Notes under the pieces: generated by a model
Seen by the model: the letters and a program-made list of their open reading frames with translations, nothing else
Told to the model about the DNA's origin: nothing
Databases searched by the model: none
Assembly (NCBI GenBank): GCA_009840715.1
Contig: VXNE01000305.1
Location: 1-16,548 of the forward strand
Length of the DNA: 16,548 bases
Direction: 5' to 3'
Source of the DNA: Gammaproteobacteria bacterium
Lineage (GTDB): Bacteria > Pseudomonadota > Gammaproteobacteria > Pseudomonadales > Azotimanducaceae
In this document: positions 15,322-16,548 of the stretch, piece after piece
How positions within the stretch are numbered: the stretch's first letter is position 1
Layout: each line of letters begins with the position of its first letter
Position numbers and translations under genes: made by a program

Positions 15322-16392
15322 ATGTCCGCGCCACGCCGCCAACGCCTCGATCCGGCCCTGTTCGAACTGCCGATCGAGGACATCCGTGCCGGCCGGTACT
15401 CCGACAAGTACTTCCTGCGCACGCGGGACGTACTGCGCGCGGACGGGCACCGGCCGAACGTGCTGATGCAGGTCTTCGGCAAGACGGCGAGCATGCTGTG
15501 CGGAATGGACGAGGCGGTGGCGCTCCTCAAGCTCGCGAGCGACGACTGGTCCGCGCTGGCCGTGCGGGCGCTCCACGACGGCGACGCCATCGAGCCCTTC
15601 GAGACGGTCATGACGATCGAGGGACCCTACGACGCCTTCGCGCACCTCGAGACGCTCTACCTCGGCGTCCTGGCGCGGCAGACCCGGATCGCGACCCGCA
15701 CCCGGGACGCCGTGCGGGCCGCGCGTCCGAAGGACGTGCTGTTCTTCGCCGGGCGGCACGACCACTGGTCCGTGCAGGCCCGCGACGGCTACGCGGCACA
15801 CGTCGCCGGAGCGGTCGGAGCCGCCACGGACACGCAGGCCGCTCTTTGGGGCGGGACCGGCTTCGGCACGCTGCCCCATGCCGCAATCGCTGCCTACGGC
15901 GGCGACACCGTGCTCGCGGCAACGAAATTCGCGGAGCACCTGCCGGAGTCCGTGGACCTCGTCGTGCTGGTCGACTTCGAGAACGACAGCGTCGGCACGT
16001 CGCTGGCGGTGGCCCGGGCGCTCGGGGAGCGGCTCTACGGTGTGCGGCTCGACACCTCCGGCACGTTGGTCGACCGCAGCGTAGTGCCGCAGATGGGCCA
16101 GTTCGATCCGCGCGGCGTCAACGCGCAACTCGTGTGCAATGTCCGCGACGCGCTGGACGACGCCGGCTTCGAACGCGTGCGGATCATCGCCTCCGGGGGG
16201 TTCGACGCCGCGCGCATCCGCCGCTTCGAGGCCGAGGCCGTGCCCGTGGACGCCTACGGGATCGGCTCATCCCTGGTCGCCAACGACGGCGCCTTCGACT
16301 TTACGGCCGACATCGTCCAGACCGACGGCCGCCCCAGCGCCAAGGTCGGCCGCGCGCTGCGCCCCAACCCGCGACTCGAGGCCGTGACGTGA
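15322..16392 (+). CDS. pncB: Nicotinate phosphoribosyltransferase
   Basis: This 356-residue cytoplasmic enzyme converts nicotinate and PRPP to nicotinate mononucleotide in NAD salvage (Preiss-Handler route). Its short length and the blocks RAGRYSDKYFLRTRDVL (22-38), FFAGRHDHW (141-149), WGGTGFGTLPHAAIAAYGGD (176-195), VDFENDSVGTSL (217-228), GVRLDTSGT (240-248) and IIASGGFD (288-295) match the shorter, archaeal-like bacterial class. His186 in GTLPHA is the likely site of the ATP-dependent phospho-His. ATG at 15322 follows the ATPase gene by 46 bases with no obvious promoter or terminator between. Its stop overlaps the start of the following hydrolase gene (GTGA), a classic coupled pair. Confidence 0.9.
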   Translation: MSAPRRQRLDPALFELPIEDIRAGRYSDKYFLRTRDVLRADGHRPNVLMQVFGKTASMLCGMDEAVALLKLASDDWSALAVRALHDGDAIEPFETVMTIEGPYDAFAHLETLYLGVLARQTRIATRTRDAVRAARPKDVLFFAGRHDHWSVQARDGYAAHVAGAVGAATDTQAALWGGTGFGTLPHAAIAAYGGDTVLAATKFAEHLPESVDLVVLVDFENDSVGTSLAVARALGERLYGVRLDTSGTLVDRSVVPQMGQFDPRGVNAQLVCNVRDALDDAGFERVRIIASGGFDAARIRRFEAEAVPVDAYGIGSSLVANDGAFDFTADIVQTDGRPSAKVGRALRPNPRLEAVT

Positions 16393-16548
16393 GCGAACGC
16401 GTCTTCTGGGACGTCGACACCCAGGTCGACTTCATGCTGCCGGAGGGCAAGCTGTACGTGCCCGGCGCGGAGACCATCGCGGCGAACCTCGCCCGTCTCA
16501 CGGACCACGCGCATGCGAGCGGCATCCGCATCGTCGCCAGCTCCGACA
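16389..16548 (+). CDS. pncA: Isochorismatase-fold hydrolase, probable nicotinamidase (N-terminal part only)
   Basis: Only 53 residues are visible before the window ends. The peptide starts at a GTG overlapping the pncB stop by four bases. It opens with FWDVDTQVDFMLPEGKLYVPGAE, matching the isochorismatase/nicotinamidase opening 'IDxQxDF'. Asp10 would be the catalytic acid, and the terminal ASSD (Asp53) aligns with the position of the metal-binding Asp of nicotinamidases. The catalytic Lys and Cys lie outside the window. Placement directly after pncB supports nicotinamide deamidation to nicotinate, but other isochorismatase-family amidases share this N-terminus. Confidence 0.72.
   Translation, partial: MSERVFWDVDTQVDFMLPEGKLYVPGAETIAANLARLTDHAHASGIRIVASSD

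Noticed and set aside
1..16548. CRISPR arrays, tRNA or rRNA genes, insertion sequences, phage attachment sites
   Set aside because: No repeat-spacer pattern, cloverleaf-like sequence, transposase or terminal inverted repeats were found on reading through the window.

Overview
This is a high-GC bacterial stretch (roughly two thirds G+C by eye) with tightly packed genes and no intergenic gap above about 150 bases. Two lipoprotein signal sequences, a Dpp-type ABC transporter and the general gene style suggest a Gram-negative, probably pseudomonadotal (marine or host-associated) aerobe. That placement is inference, because no rRNA or marker gene is present.

Left arm, minus strand (4390 down to 1): four co-directional, closely spaced genes. 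They encode an acetolactate-synthase-like thiamine-pyrophosphate enzyme, a 12-helix MFS transporter, a GrdB/PrdB-family selenoprotein, and the first 80 residues of a phytanoyl-CoA-dioxygenase-like protein. The key observation is that the selenoprotein gene (269..1477) looks like two genes under the standard code. The stop between them is a UGA that falls exactly on the redox Sec of a U-P-N-C motif, and a bacterial-type SECIS hairpin follows at the expected distance.

Middle, plus strand (4537..7553): diverging from the left arm across a 146-base spacer are a NIPSNAP-like protein, a CmcJ/NvfI-like putative oxygenase and a family-5 substrate-binding lipoprotein (SBP1). A small SnoaL/NTF2-like gene on the minus strand (7563..7994) sits tail-to-tail with SBP1 and head-to-head with a sulfatase.

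Right arm, plus strand (8069..16548): a Cys-type sulfatase lipoprotein, a second substrate-binding lipoprotein (SBP2) clearly paralogous to SBP1, a DppB-type permease, a fused DppC-DppD permease/ATPase, and a DppF-type ATPase. These are followed by nicotinate phosphoribosyltransferase (pncB) and the start of an isochorismatase-fold hydrolase, probably nicotinamidase (pncA), overlapping by 4 bases.

Taken together, the window reads as an accessory uptake-and-catabolism region. A complete ABC importer with two alternative binding proteins and an MFS carrier surround several enzymes able to attack an unusual small molecule: two putative oxygenases, a TPP-dependent lyase/ligase, a selenocysteine reductase-like protein and a sulfatase. 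The substrate cannot be read from the sequence. The best candidate for something new is the selenoprotein operon, which carries a GrdB/PrdB-like protein without visible partner subunits of glycine or proline reductase and alongside oxygen-dependent enzymes.
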